Shown: positions 19,730-32,489 of the stretch, piece after piece
How the letters are laid out: each line of letters opens with the position of its first letter
Numbering within the stretch: the stretch's first letter is position 1
Assembly (NCBI GenBank): GCA_023014335.1
Contig: JAECYW010000006.1
Coordinates: 2,170,001 to 2,234,000, forward strand
From: Galerina marginata
Taxonomy: Eukaryota; Basidiomycota; Agaricomycetes; Agaricales; Galerinaceae
Direction: 5' to 3'
DNA: 64,000 bases
Made by a program: the position numbers and the translations under genes
The notes under the pieces: generated by a model
The model's database searches: none
What the model was told of the DNA's origin: nothing
What the model saw: the letters and a program-made list of their open reading frames with translations, nothing else

Positions 19730-21137
19730 ATGTCTCATGAACCTCTGTGCTATACTCAACGTGCTGAAAACGACTTCTTTTCTGATCTGGAAGCTAGGAT
19801 TCTTGCTATTGATCCCAAATCTACCTTTGCAACCGGCACTATGTCTTATAACTCGACTTTCTCTCGTCGCTATTTCCCTCCTGATAAGGAGGGCGGGTTT
19901 GCGAAAACCTTGTACTATCATTCGCCCGACAATGACAACGACAAACCCGACGAACTCGGCCTTATCTTCTTCGGAGAAATATGCCCTGCCTCCATGGGTA
20001 CCATGCTCTCCGCAAAAGGTAATCACTATAGCGGCAAGTTTCCCAAGGTCAGTAATAATCGATTGCAAATCCGTGAAACAGAAAACTGACAGACGGTTCT
20101 AACGCTCAACTATAGCCAATTGATGACAATACTGTCGTCAAAGATATCTTGGTCTTGCGAGCTCTTACCAATGGCACTGCTGTTCTTAACGACGCGTTCG
20201 AAAATCAACTCTTCAATCTCGAAGAAATCCTCGACGAGGACAAGATAGAGCGTGAAAAAACCGGCGCCAAGGTATAACTGAAAATTTTACTTGTCAATTT
20301 TGTACTCACGTCATAAAAAGTTCAACGTCACAGGATTTTTCGCCACACCCATTGATGAATCTGGTCGTCCTACTGACGACCGCACTCTCATCAAAATCAC
20401 ATTGCCACAAAAGTATAGAGTACGCCACTAGCTCTTCATGACAGCCCTCGATTGAATTTGACATGACTCCAAGATCCCGCCTGACGTTCAAAAGTCGATC
20501 ATGAAGTCGCAACGCACCAAGACAAAGAAAAACCTTCTCCAGCCAAAAAACGAAGACGGCGGCATGTCGGACGCTGAAACTCTTCGTGAACCAACAGAAG
20601 GTCCTTGTAAGTAATTCACCACGCCGCACATTGCTTGTCCCTCAAATATTTCCTCCAGCTCCTCCCATAGAACTTGGTGCTTTTTACTCGCTGGATATGC
20701 TACCCGACCATCGTGGAGATTACTTTCAACAAGAACATGCTAAACTCGTCCAGCTTGAAATCAAAGACACCGAAGAAAAGCTGATTCCTCCCTGGGAACT
20801 TTATGAAAAGCTTCGAATCGGCACCGTTGTTCTTGTCGAAACAACGCTCGTCTGCTGGCATATCCCTGACCGTGACGGGACCAACAGCGTTGATAAAAAA
20901 CTGGTACGCACTTCATGACATCACGACTATAAATTTGCTAAATAATATCAGGTCTATCAAATTCAAGGACACCGTCTGCGCATCCTCTCTGAATCCGACG
21001 AGGTCGTCGAACCCCGAAATATTCCAGTTCTGTCGCGTCCTTCGGCCGATCTGACTTCCAGCTTCTCACCCCGCAAAAAACCATCCTCTGCATTCTCCGA
21101 ATTCCAATCGCCTAACAAGAAACTGCGTCACGATTAG
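19730..21137 (+). CDS. Unrecognised 378-aa protein, six exons
   Basis: Exons 19730-20047, 20116-20271, 20321-20419, 20474-20606, 20659-20903 and 20952-21137 join to 1137 nt without a stop. The start is the ATG of MSHEPLCYTQ. The middle has a lysine-rich stretch (SQRTKTKKNLLQPK) and the C-terminal half includes PPWELYEKLRIGTVVLVETT, then a Ser/Pro-rich basic tail ending KKLRHD. It gives the impression of a conserved fungal hypothetical protein, probably nuclear or cytosolic. No signal peptide, membrane segment or enzymatic motif was seen. Consistent phases and typical 49-68 nt introns support a real gene. Two borders (the third donor and the fourth acceptor) have alternatives that break frame, so the ones given are preferred. 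Confidence 0.65.
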
Positions 21138-21351
21138 CAAGCTCTCGTTCCAAATATGCCTACTTGCACTTGTAGCTCCTCTACCGTATTCTTGATTCTT
21201 TGACGCCTTATCCAATTATACCTTGTACCAATAACGAAATCTGTACTGATACATTCCTATGTAAATAGCATCTTTACAACAATCTACGACTAAATTCCTC
21301 TAAAAACAAGGGAATGGGTAGCGGGCAGTGCCGCTTGTCGGCCTTAAGGAC

Positions 21352-23006
21352 TTATTGACAAACAAACTCGGTATCCAATACGACATTCTGTGACAGGCTT
21401 CGAGCAACTGCATTCATGTCGGGGGTATTAGGATGTGCTTGGCCACAAGAATGCGGCCTGGCCAGGCGAAGATAGCGGAGGTCCCAAGCAGGGTATGTGC
21501 GTGCTTGCATTTCTTGATAAAATTGTAACTATTTGGTGAATGCATATCATCAGTGTGTGACTAAAGGAAGAGAAGAAACAATGAGACAAACATAGTTTGC
21601 TGCGGTGCCGGAAGTGTTGTCGTACTCGATCGTCAAAGCCTTCAACTTGCGCAATTTCTGGGAGAGCAAGTCAAAGAATTGAGATGACAGCTCGTGGCAG
21701 ACAAACGAAAGTTCTTCAAGTATTGTTCCCCGATTATGGCGAGCGAGAGTGTCCAAAATGACAGAAAGACGATGAGGAGAAAGTCTTACGTCTGACATGA
21801 CTAGTATCCTGAGGTTAGGCGCTACTTGAGAAAGGTCGGGGAGTAGTGCACGGGTGCTCAGATCGGGATTAGCCCAATACAAGTTAATATCTCGCAATCC
21901 TACATCCAAAGTCCGGAGTTTAGGAAGCTCGAGTTCGCTAAATGAATAGCGTTTCTCGGAGGTCCGTGGTGCAACGTGATTTAACCAGGTAGTGTAAGTG
22001 TCGTCAGAATGATTGAATGTTATACAACGCGCACGGGGTTTGATGATAAAGACTTCCAGGGTAGAAGCGTGCCTTGAAATGAATCTAGTAAAGTCTTCCG
22101 GTTTGGGTAAAGACAGGCTGCTGATGATGGCGAGGAACTCGAACTTTTTCAATTTCGGGAGACGTGGAAGTGGTTCAAAAATATCTCCAAGGTCGGCGAT
22201 GATCATGGAGGAAAGGGAAACAGATGTAAGGGTCCGTTTGAAGGCTGTAAAGAAGGATACAAGAGCCTGAATCGCAGAAAGCCACTGAGTGGGAGTGTGG
22301 GGATAGCGGCTGATGGAAATATTGAGGTCGAATTCTTCAAGCCTCGTCAAGACAGTGGAATGCTTTTTGAGGGGTTTCAGCAGTATCGGTATTTTAACCA
22401 CAGTGGTGTCGATACTTATTTTTCGTACGTTCGGTCCTATGGAATCCGAGGTCCAGAGCGATTCCAAGAAAGAGATGAAAGTGGGCGTAAGTGCGTGGTC
22501 ATGTAATGTAATTGTGATTTCTCGGAGATTTGGGCAGCATTTGACTGCTTTCTTGGCCACATCGAGGATAGCGAATGACGAATCTTGAAGAGATTCCCTC
22601 GGTTCATCGGAGAGGGGCCTCCTTGCAATATTCCTGAGATATGTCATGCTCGACGCGACTTTACGCTCAAACTTGCTACGGAAGTCTATTTCGTCTAATC
22701 CTGGCAGGAAGGCCGGCCGGACAAACAGGTGTCGGACGCGTTTGGCAATGCCTACGTGCCTCCAGATAAAAAGAATCAGATTGAAAGATGGTCAAAAATA
22801 AAGAACGAAAGCCCGCACCTGAGTTGCCTGAACGACTTCATCATGATTTTATCATCAGATATGAAACGAACCTCTTCGTAAATGTCATTGAGGGCCAGTT
22901 CGAATAAGGTACGATTGACTCCAATCATCTTCTGAAGGGTACTTCGTGGAAGATATAGCAGAATCTCCAACCACAATTCTATAGGTAGATCTGGTGTTGT
23001 CTTCAT
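21352..23006 (-). CDS. F-box/LRR-type protein, three exons
   Basis: Exon 1 (23006-22819) encodes an N-terminal F-box (PDLPIELWLEILLYLPRS). Its donor GTGCGG joins an acceptor CTGGAG near 22758, restoring GIAKRVRHLFVRPAFLPGLD as in the paralogue at 55020. The long second exon encodes leucine-rich, repeat-like helices. The last intron runs from GTTTGT (about 21585) to AAATAG (about 21514); the final exon aligns with the paralogue's end (QARTYPAWDLRYLRL) and stops at 21352. Proteins of this type normally recruit substrates to SCF ubiquitin ligases, with F-box for Skp1 and repeats for the target. The target here is unknown. It is the intact member of a tandem pair with the pseudogene just upstream on the same strand. 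Confidence 0.75.
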
Positions 23007-23418
23007 GGTGAGCTGGGTAGTACTAGTGGGGTAACAGAGTGGTTTTCAAAGCTCTATTATATCTTGGGCGCCGCCCGCCCAAGGCTGTGTACAGTTACGG
23101 CGTTGTTGGTGGCAATATATGACAGGCAGATATGAGAAACTTCAAACGGTCATAATTGTCATCCATGATGATGGTGGTTGTGGTAAGATTTCATATTTCA
23201 AACCCTACGTTAGGTTCAGATCTAGAATGGCGTGAGCTCAGCTCCAGCTTGAACAGAACAGATCTGAACTGATATTGGATCACTATAATTTATATGACCA
23301 CTAAACATAAAATGGCACAGAAGAGCATGTACTAGAGATACATTTTATCAATTGTAATTAACATCGGAAGGCATTTACAGACGAATTTGTCATCTAGAAC
23401 CAGTTTGTGGGATAAACT

Positions 23419-25047
23419 TCAAGCGGCAACAACTTCCATATCATGCATGTCAGGATGTCCAACAGCGCAGGGGCGCCTTAACAGGCGAAGATAGTGAAGG
23501 CACCAAGAAGGGTATCTACGGGCCTGCATGCTTTCATTGAATCGCGACTGTTCGTCGCACTGAAGGGAGCGCAGTCGTGAGTTACTCAGGAATGAAAAAA
23601 TAAGAGAAATTAACATACCAGTGTTTGTCCAAGCCTCGCAATAAGATAAGGTTCTCCTCCTTTGAGAGAATACGTGTGGTTGTATCTCACAGTCAACATT
23701 TTTAGCCTCGGCAATTCTTGGACAGCAGATCAAAAGCAGACGGTGAAGGTTCATAGCAGGCATAGTCCAATTCTTCAATGATGCTTCAGACGTCACGGAA
23801 AGCCAAGGAATCGACAATATAGGAGAGCACTTGGAATGTGAGATCTGCCTCTGTCATGGTTAATTTGGTGAGTTGGGCATCACCTGAGTGAAGTCCGGCA
23901 GTGGGGGTCGAGCTGAATACGGACCACCTCTAGGGAATTTGAACGATTGAAGGCCGACATCAAAGGTATGCAAATTGGGAAAGACGGGTTCAACAATGGA
24001 TTCAAGTCTCTCAGAATTTGTCGAGTTCGCCATTTAGCCAGAGATAGAAGAGATTGTTGCCTGACTGACCTCTGGTCATAAAACGAGGATGGGGTCTGAC
24101 AGTAGAGGCTTCAAGGTTAGAAGCATGAACGTGGTAAGGCTGCCTGCCCCCCGAGGGAATGTTTGTTCGTTAATATGCATCAGAAATTGTAGTTCCTTCA
24201 AGTGTGAGATGTGGGAAAAGCTGTCGAAAAGTGAGCCATAGTCATGAGAAGCCTCAGAGGAAAAGGTGATGGTGGAGAGTGTGTCTTTGAAAGCCGTGAA
24301 AAACGAAATTCAAACCTGGATTGCCCGGTCCCAACGAGCGGCGGTATGTTCAATGTTGGACAAGCAGAGTTCCAGGTCGAATACTCGAAGGTTAGTCATA
24401 GCAGGTGAAGATTGGACGACCGGTTTCAAAAAGAGAGGTAATTCGACAAATGTTGTATCCATGGATAGTTTCTTGATGTTTGGCCGTATAGAGTCTGCAG
24501 CCCACAGGGAGCCTATGAAATACACAAATGAAGGGGTAATTTCCTGGTCACAGAATGTAATCTTGATCTCTTAAATGGTTTGACAATGTTTCAACGATTG
24601 CTTTGCAACGTCCAACACTTCGAAGGTCGGATTTTGCAAGGTCATCTTGAGGGACCTGGGCAATGCAGCTGCCATGCGGCATCTGAGGCGTCCGATGCCT
24701 AGCATAATCTTTCGTCTAAAAGCACTCTGATCGAGGCCTTCGTTCGATTTTGGGAAGAATGTCGGCCGGATATGGAGATACTGAACCCGTCTTGCGATGC
24801 TTTCGAACCTTTAGAAACAATGCAATGAAGGAATCACTACGGAGTCAAGGGGGAGAACTCACCTAAGTCGTTGAAATTTTTCCAGCATCCTCTCACCATC
24901 GGATGAAAAATCAATTGTTTTATAGAAATCGTCGAGATAGAGTTCATAGAAGGTGCGACTAACGCTAACCATTCTGCGAACGGTGCCTTGTGGGAGGTGT
25001 GATAATATTTGCAGCCATAATTCTGCTGGCAAATCTGGGGTGGGCAT
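23419..25047 (-). pseudogene. Decayed F-box/LRR paralogue
   Basis: The first exon (25047-24863) keeps an intact F-box (PDLPAELWLQILSHLPQ) and a good GTGAGT donor. Beyond it, the homologous text (FESIARRVQYLHIRPTFFP and onward) is interrupted by a TAA near 24573 where the paralogue reads LREI, further stops near 24320 and 24050, and frame changes. The C-terminal block is still recognisable (MQARRYPSWCLHYLRLLR, near 23500). It matches the intact genes at 21352-23006 and 55020-56787 along its whole length. This is therefore a full-length tandem duplicate that has decayed by point lesions, not a truncated fragment. Confidence 0.75.
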
Positions 25048-25584
25048 CCTGTGGCCAGGGCCGAGCCTTAAGGTCGAAAGACTCCCTGAAATTGGGCGTT
25101 CGATATCGTTGATGAGAGAAAAGTAGAATGCGGATCACGAATCCGCTCGCCGTTCTGAACTAACGTCACTATGTCACTAATGTAACCCAACCAGTTCCGA
25201 ATCAGAACCGGCCCGTTCAAACGTTCACAGCCAATCAGTCAGTCGATTCCTGTTCTCTCGTCTAGAAATTATCTGAGGTTACTTATAAGTTATTTCCGCC
25301 TACGAGCTACTGTTTTTGTGATAGAAAGTGTATTCAAGGGTAGTGGTGGTTCGTTAACTTTCATTATGCCCCATTTTAATAGTTTCGTTAGGGGCAGGTC
25401 CTCCTCCCCATATTTTTTACCGATTCCTCCCGTCGGTGTAGGGTTAAAGCTGTAGGTTGAGACGTAATATATGCACAGGTTTTGTCAGGAAATTCTCCGA
25501 CAATAATAACTCTATAGCACTTTAGCAAAAGTGCGTCCACTAGGAAGCAGTGTAGGCGGCTTGCCCTTTGGCTTATTCAAGCCA
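25048..25584. other. Intergenic
   Basis: No open frame or motif of note was seen. Confidence 0.4.
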
Positions 25585-27164
25585 TTATATATCCTGGAAG
25601 TCGTCCGACTCTGTGTGGATTGAAGTGAGGACCAACCCCCCCTCTGCAGATGTTGTTGGCGGCGGGAGTCGTCCTGCATTTTCGTCACGAATGTGCTTTT
25701 GCTGCTCAGAAATGAGGAGCAAAAAGCGATTGCAAAAAACCGAGTGTAGGGCGCGTTGCAATGGATAGAACATTGTCTTATAGGGGGGCTGCAAGAAAAC
25801 AGACAGTGAATGGGTTAACATTAGCAGTTAAAGCACTCCGTGAAAAACTCGCACAGTTGCAACGATCACAAAGACGCAGTTGATTATAGTTAATGCTAGG
25901 TGAAAAGGTGTTAATTGAGTTGTGCGTCGCATCAATTAAAATATGCCCACTAAGCATACAGCCACAATGAAGGACGCCGTTACGATAAAGCTGGATAACG
26001 TACGATTCCGGCGAAGAGTCCTTTGGGACTGGGAAAAACATTGATTAAGTGACAAAAGGAAAGGGGAACTGGAGATGCTCACTGTGTTCTCTTGCTTTGA
26101 TGACGGTCATAATAAAAATTACTGTGATAATATTCGTTTAAATTTGTGCTGATACAAGTAACGGCCGAGGGGGACACACCTAACTCGTTGACGAGGGTCA
26201 AAAGAAAACTGACCAGCAAAGTGATCAAAGTTCCGTGGTTAAATGAGAAGGCCGATATTCGACACTTTATCTGTGGCGATATGGTGGGCGTATCTGAACC
26301 ATCTAGGGGTTGGAGCACTGTTTTATAGGCTGTAAACACGATTATGAAGCCAAAGGAAAGCTGCAAAGTATGGTGCCCAGTTGAGAATCGCAAGGAAGAC
26401 GCGAAAAAGTCCAGACTTACAGCATTCATGGAACCCAAAATCCAGAAAAACCGCCGTTGACACCCCCAGATCGCGTGAGTCCTGCGGGTGATTATGGCTG
26501 TGTTTGCGTCATGGTCAGAGAAGGTCTGGTAGTTATCGCAAATCGAAGGTTGAACATACTTTGTGAGACCATCGTGCCAATTAAAATCATCCCTAGCGAA
26601 GATTTGTTCATTAGGAATACCAGACACCAAGTAAATGGAGCGCGCACAAAGAGAGGATCGGGCAATCCTGGAGCATGTCTAGAGTTGTGAAATGAATATT
26701 AGAGACAATTCGAGGTAGAATCCAAGTTGCCACCCTACCGCAAAACTAATCGAAGAGTCAAGCATGACTACGCCAGTTCAATAAAGCTAATGTATAAAAG
26801 AGTTGGCAAACGACGTACTTTGTGAAAATAAAATGATATCGATAAACGGTAAGTATCGATTGAGGTAGAACAGGAGCCGTTCGGACTTCCATGGGGACGA
26901 CCAAACGTATTTAACCTAGTTTGCTTCGTGAACAAAAAAGAAATAGGAGGAGCTGGGTGGAGAAGACAGGAGAAAATACCTCTTTGTCGAAAGTAAGGAA
27001 ATAGTCAAATATCTGCACGTATTCAAAGTCTTTATCAATAATCATGTAACATGGGCTGAATGACGAATACACACCACGACCGAATAACCTGCCAGCCACA
27101 CAGACAGGTTATCTCTCGCTGCAGTGGATTGACTAGCGACATTTTCGGTGATTGCTGGGTCCAT
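25585..27164 (-). CDS. DUF6533-type multi-spanning membrane protein, copy A
   Basis: Exons 27164-27075, 27012-26980 and one starting at 26915 join in frame. They give MDPAITENVAS..., then IFDYFLTFDKE and VKYVWSSPWKSERLLFYLNR. This spacing (DYxxTxDKEV, then W, then FYLNRY) is the hallmark of the DUF6533 region found at the N-terminus of many agaricomycete seven-helix proteins. Further hydrophobic exons with a THAIWGCQRR-like segment follow on the minus strand, and the tail PLQRALHSVFCNR is shared with copy B. I did not resolve the middle joins, so small lesions cannot be excluded. The function of the family is unknown; a plasma-membrane receptor-like role is often suggested but unproven. Confidence 0.6.
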
Positions 27165-30041
27165 TCCTCCTTCGGAGACAGCTGAGGAAGGGACTATTAA
27201 CAACACAGGCGGGGCTGCAACAGGAAGGACTCTGAAAGTCTAGAGGGCTTCACTTCCTGTGGGCGAGGAGCATTGGCTCTAAAGCATATATGTTAGTTAA
27301 GTCTCCAAAGCGTTGGAGGGACGAGAACTAGACTTACAGCTTCTGAAGACCTCAACCAGCGAGCCTGCCAGGATAATGGGGAGAGACGAAAGAGAGAGGG
27401 ACCGATCAGGGCATTTAAATAATGAAATGTGTTACAATGCCAACGCTGGTGAAGTTCCTCTTTTCCGACGAACCTGAGATACAGCATCGATGAAGGGTCC
27501 TATTTATATATTTCCCACAGGCTCGCGCTTGGCAAGCGCGTGAGCGTATCTTGAACTTCAAGCCGGCCACCGACCTCTACCAGGTTCTGCATGATTGGTA
27601 CCTCGCTGCGTACTTATCCCAACGACTTTAAGCGCCTCATCTCATTCGCCCATGCATCGTTCTAGGAGTTGAAAGTGTGATATCGAAATGGTGTTCAGGA
27701 ATTAAGGTTTTTTTAGGCACACCGCTTTCAGCCGGCTCTCATCAGTCCTAGCCATCGGTGGTAAGGTGGTGGTGTCAGGATGAGAAAGCCCTGAGTTTAC
27801 GACTCCTATCCACCTCCCACTCGCAGCGTCGAACTCTGTTCTTAATTATGTATAAGTTTTTCTTGTTGCACAATTTTCGGAGCCTTCGTCCCCACATCTG
27901 AATTTATCTCCAGAGTACATACTCCTTAGACTGTACCAAGCCATACCTAACCCGATCAAGCTTGCGCGCCATAGCGGCTTCTATTTTAGTGTCCTTAGTT
28001 TTCGGCTCTTTCGACCACTCCCGAAATGAATGAGTAACGTCATTTAAGGTTTAGGAGTCTTTCGCTTAATAAAACAACTATGCACACGTGGATATTCGAT
28101 GACGGGTGGGCGTAATAGCCTTTATCTCCTTGATCTCCTTGAGAACGGGCGCCAATCTGGGAAGCACTTAATTACTTCTCATATCCCACAAGATAAAATC
28201 AATTTCGAATGACGAAGGAAAGATACTAAACTGTTCTGCAGACGTATGGTCCGTTTTACTTGCCATTTCCGACCATTTTCGATGAACCACCCAGGTCAAA
28301 CATAGGTTTTTCTGTTACCATTCACAACAATCGCTGACCAGGGCGATACTAATAAGTGCTTTGAAGCGGCTGTTACAATTCAGGCGCTCAAAGGATACAT
28401 TCGTAGGAGCATAACTGGCTCATGCGAAAGGTCATATATGGCCGCGAAATTCTGGGTTCAAATATTGGAATTTAACTTTATGCCACTATAAAAAAATCAG
28501 GACGAACAAGTGCAAGCAAGCGAGGTTGGCCGTCGCTTGCCAGTGGGGTCGAGTCTTACCAACGGATAAATCCCTACTCGGATTTTTTGTTGGCCAGAAA
28601 AAATATGAGCGTGTTCGATAGCCCATGAATGCGGCCTGCGCATCAATCATAGAATCCATAGGAGGTCAACAAGAAACGTGCGCGTTTTTGGTGAGAGGGA
28701 ATCCTTTCTATAATGGAGAGGTTACGTACTTATAATAGGTTCGATGCGCCATGCCGACAGAAGTGATCTTAGCGGTAAACATCAGAGCCTGAGAGGCATA
28801 TTTTGGAGGAATTTGTAGACCCCCCGGATCTCGTCATTAGCACATGCCAAGGATCGTTTTACCTTTAGTAACGGAAATTCGTAAGTTAAAAAAATGGACT
28901 ACGGTTTCGGAGTGGACAGCACCAGAAAAAAAGGGACATAAAGGAATTCGCCGCGTGTTTCGCATAACGGTGATATCGGTTCACTACTTCGGAGTCACTT
29001 GCACCAGGTAGGTGGGCGCTTATCCCACGTTTTCATATTGGCCGCAGTCATCGGGGAGACAATGTATGACGGCAAGTCGTTAGAAATTGGCCCAACTTCC
29101 GCCTCCACAATTTGCCCATCGTAACATGGGGACCCTGGCATGGTGTGAGTGCAAAAGTCAAAGAACTCGTTCTCTAATTTGACCCCCTAGGCCCTTGCCA
29201 AAGTAGTTCAGGTCAAACTTTGAATTCGGTCGTTGCCTGCGATGAGTACGTACCTCAGACACGGTACCCTGGGCTGATTAGCCGAAGTCCCCGACTCTGT
29301 CCGAAGGACAAGGAGGGTTCTCTGTAGTTCACAAACGGCCTCCTCTCCGCCAAAATCCGTTCCAAGCGTATGGGAAAATTACCTTATGTAATTTTGATCT
29401 ATCCGATATCTTGATCGTAGATTAGATGCCTTCGGATGACGCATTCCTAGTTGCACAGTTCAAAATACCCCCCACAACTTTCAATACCGCCAGTGCAAAA
29501 GTCTTCCATTTCATATAAAAACAGTTTTCCTGACTGCAAGTACGTATCACTTATCACATTCTCTAAGCAAAATACAGAAATTTCGCGCGCAACACAGAAG
29601 GATAACCTCAAGGAAATCTCACGTTCACACCCAACCAGCTAGTAAGCTATATTAAATTGCCTTCCGAAAAATTCCCTGTGTTGAATTCCAATTTTTTTAT
29701 TGGGTCAAATAAAGTTCAAAGAGTCGGGGACTGGCACCAAAGGTGCCGCTAGGATTCTGGAAGTTAGAGTCAAGATCGGACAACAGCGAACCTCGTTGAA
29801 ACCGTATGCGGGGATCTGTCTCCGTCTATTCAGTAATTAGTAATTGGGTCGTTGGCTTAGGGATATCCTAACAGAGGTTGCGGATGCAAAAAAAAAAAGG
29901 CATACCGTTTTTGGACAAGAACATACCTTATATGGGTCGGAAATCTACAAGAGCGCCGCCGATGTTAGACAAAATGTACACCAGGCACAAGTACAGGTAA
30001 AATTCCAAGACGGGTACACTAGGACATTGGTAGTCACAAGC
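27165..30041. other. 2.9-kb gene desert between DUF6533 copies
   Basis: Apart from small frames at 27293-27487 and after 29450, this stretch holds almost no open frame of 60 codons on either strand between about 27.5 and 29.45 kb. A plus frame at 29844-30050 (68 codons) overlaps the end of the next gene and is unsupported. No repeats or element ends were recognised. Confidence 0.4.
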
Positions 30042-31675
30042 TCATCGTAGCCATTCCATACGGGCTCTTTCCCGCCAAGGAATGACGGGCACAGACCCGA
30101 AGTCGTCGGTAGTGTCTAACTGAATCGATGTAAAGACATCCATTGTGCTTTCTGCGTAGTTGGACAGTCGTCGGCACCTTGGACTCGGACCTTCATTTTC
30201 AGAGATACGATTTCGGTGCTGAAGAATCAAAAATATGACGCGGTTGCAGAAGATGGAGTGCAGGGCACGTTGTAGCGGGAAAAAGAGCAATTTCAAAGAA
30301 GGCTAGAAGAAAATAGACAGTTTCATCCGTATTGAATCTACTTGATAGTCAAGAAGCTTCCGGAGGGCTTACAGGTGCAACAACCGAAAATACAGAATTG
30401 AGCGTAGTCAGTGCTGTACCGAAATGAAATCAATGGCTTGCAATTCGCATGAAAACAGGTAGGAGCCTTACCGAGCATACAAACGCAGTAGACAAAGCCA
30501 TTACGATACAGCTGAGTAACCCATGACGAGGAGACCTTTTGGACTGGAGAAAATAAAGGTTAGATTGGTCACAAAAAAGGTCGATATACTCACTGTGTTC
30601 CTTGGCTTTGATAGCGGTCAAAATTGTGATAACTACAGAACTTTAGGTCGTATCCAGGCAAATTGAGAGATACAGAAAGACATACCTGTCTCGGTGGCAA
30701 GGGTCAACATAAAATTGACTAACAAAGTAATCATGCTCTGCTGATTAACAGAGAGGGCGGCTATCTGGCACCTGACCTGTGGGGATGTAGTCGGTGTCTC
30801 GAAATTGTTGAGAGAAGAGTGAGTCGGCGTAAGTGTTCTATACAAGGTAAGTGCCAGCGCGAAGGTAAATGTCGTCTACCGGACTCCAGGTTTAGGTGCG
30901 GGCTGAAGGTCGTAAGACGAGGCAAAAAGCTTACAGCCGTCATAGGGGCCAAAATCCAAAATATCAGCTTTCTGCGCCCCCAAATTGCGTATGTGCGAAG
31001 AATGATGATGGCTATTTTGTGAGTGTTCAGATCTGGTCAAGGAGCAATTTCAAGAACAAAAAAAACTCACTTTGTGAGATAATCATGCCGATGACGATGA
31101 ACCCTAGGAGAGATTTAAATTATTTTTCTTCTCAAGTACCGATGAAATGAATGCGCACAAGCAGAAAATCGAGCAAGCACCGAACAAGCCTAGATTTTGT
31201 AAGTTTTAGTGCGCTTGATGGCTTGATGGGATCCCTACCGTTGAAGGGATTGAAGTGTTAAGGACGACTGTAAGAGTAGTCAGAAATTTTGACAATAGAA
31301 AAGACGGGCCAAACGACATACTTTGGGAGAATAGAATGATATCAATGAATGGGAGATATCGGTTGAGGTAGAATAGGACCAATCCTATGGTACATGGGCA
31401 CGACCAAACATATTTAACCTGTTAATGACAATCAGTCGCTGATGATGAAGGAATAAAACAGGCTGAATGGAAAGAATAAGTGAAGATACCTCTTTGTCAA
31501 GCGTGAAGATATAATCGAAAACCTGCAATCATCCAGGCGCCTATCAACATAAGGACTACCATGAACCCAAATCAACACACACCACCAGCGAGTAACTCGC
31601 GATCCACATGAACAAGTTGACTTTCGCTGCGGAGAATTGACTAATGGCGTGCTTCGCAATGAGTCCTGGGTCCAT
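30042..31675 (-). CDS. DUF6533-type multi-spanning membrane protein, copy B
   Basis: A paralogue of copy A in the same orientation, start to start 4.5 kb apart. The first exon MDPGLIAKHAISQF ends at a GTGTGT donor, then VFDYIFTLDKE and VKYVWSCPC follow with FYLNRYLPFIDIILFSQ, nearly identical to copy A at the end of exon 3. The final exon repeats FFPLQRALHSIFCNR with an extended tail ending RARMEWLR. Exon-intron positions are conserved between the copies. The central exons were only partly traced. Because the borders and frames of both ends are kept, both copies are probably functional, but I cannot prove it. Confidence 0.6.
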
Positions 31676-32489
31676 TTCACTGTTACGAGGAAGATATTGC
31701 TATTGTGAAAGTTGTGGGCAGGGGCGTAGCAACAAGTTGGATTGAATAGCAATGCGACGGTCGGAAATCCTCAGTGTGTGAGCGTGGGGCACAATGCTCT
31801 GGCGAAAAATAGTAAAACAGATAAGCTAATAGCATCTTCGAATAGGAACATCAAGAGCTCACATATAGGCCGTTAAACACCCACTACCACTGACTAGCCA
31901 GGCTTGCAACTTGTTAGAAGACAAGTTTACCGACGTTACACCACTGAGACAGGTTGGTGGGGGGTGCATCGGTCACCATCTAGTGTGTTTAAATGGTAAA
32001 ATACATCACGGTGCCAACGCTGGCTTTGAAATTTCTAGCTTATTTTCTGTAGGGTCCATGAACCTGAGGCGAAAGCAGTCCTCGAAGGGGATTTCAGCGG
32101 TGGAAAGGCAATGGAAAGGGTCTCTTTTATATTGTCGGCACGGGCTGACTTGGAAAGCATCCATAAAGCGTCGGGCTCCGGGTGGCCCTGTCTGAAGGCC
32201 TCCAGTGCTCATTTCACTTTTAGGCACACTTCGAAGTGGGGCGATCGCGACCTGGCAGGCAGGGGTATGTAGTACATAACTTGGAGGATATTGAGAGGCG
32301 TGTGGAGCTAAGTTAAGAAAAGAATGTGGCTATGCTCCCACGATGTTTCCGCCATTACAGCGAGTCAATTTTGTGACTCTTTCTCTAAATAACCCACTCT
32401 CGTTTTTCATTTCACCTTCCCCTGTACTATTACACCCCAAGGCTCCTTAATTCTCCGCATCGAAAAGGAAAAGCTATCTCTTTTTATTC
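31676..32489. other. Intergenic / DPH3 5' region
   Basis: No supported gene. A frame at 31911-32195 lacks any motif. The 200 bp before 32490 are pyrimidine-rich, as is common upstream of fungal housekeeping starts. Confidence 0.35.

Noticed and set aside
28430..28480. GGTTCAAAT-like text suggesting a tRNA
   Set aside because: No cloverleaf could be drawn around it.
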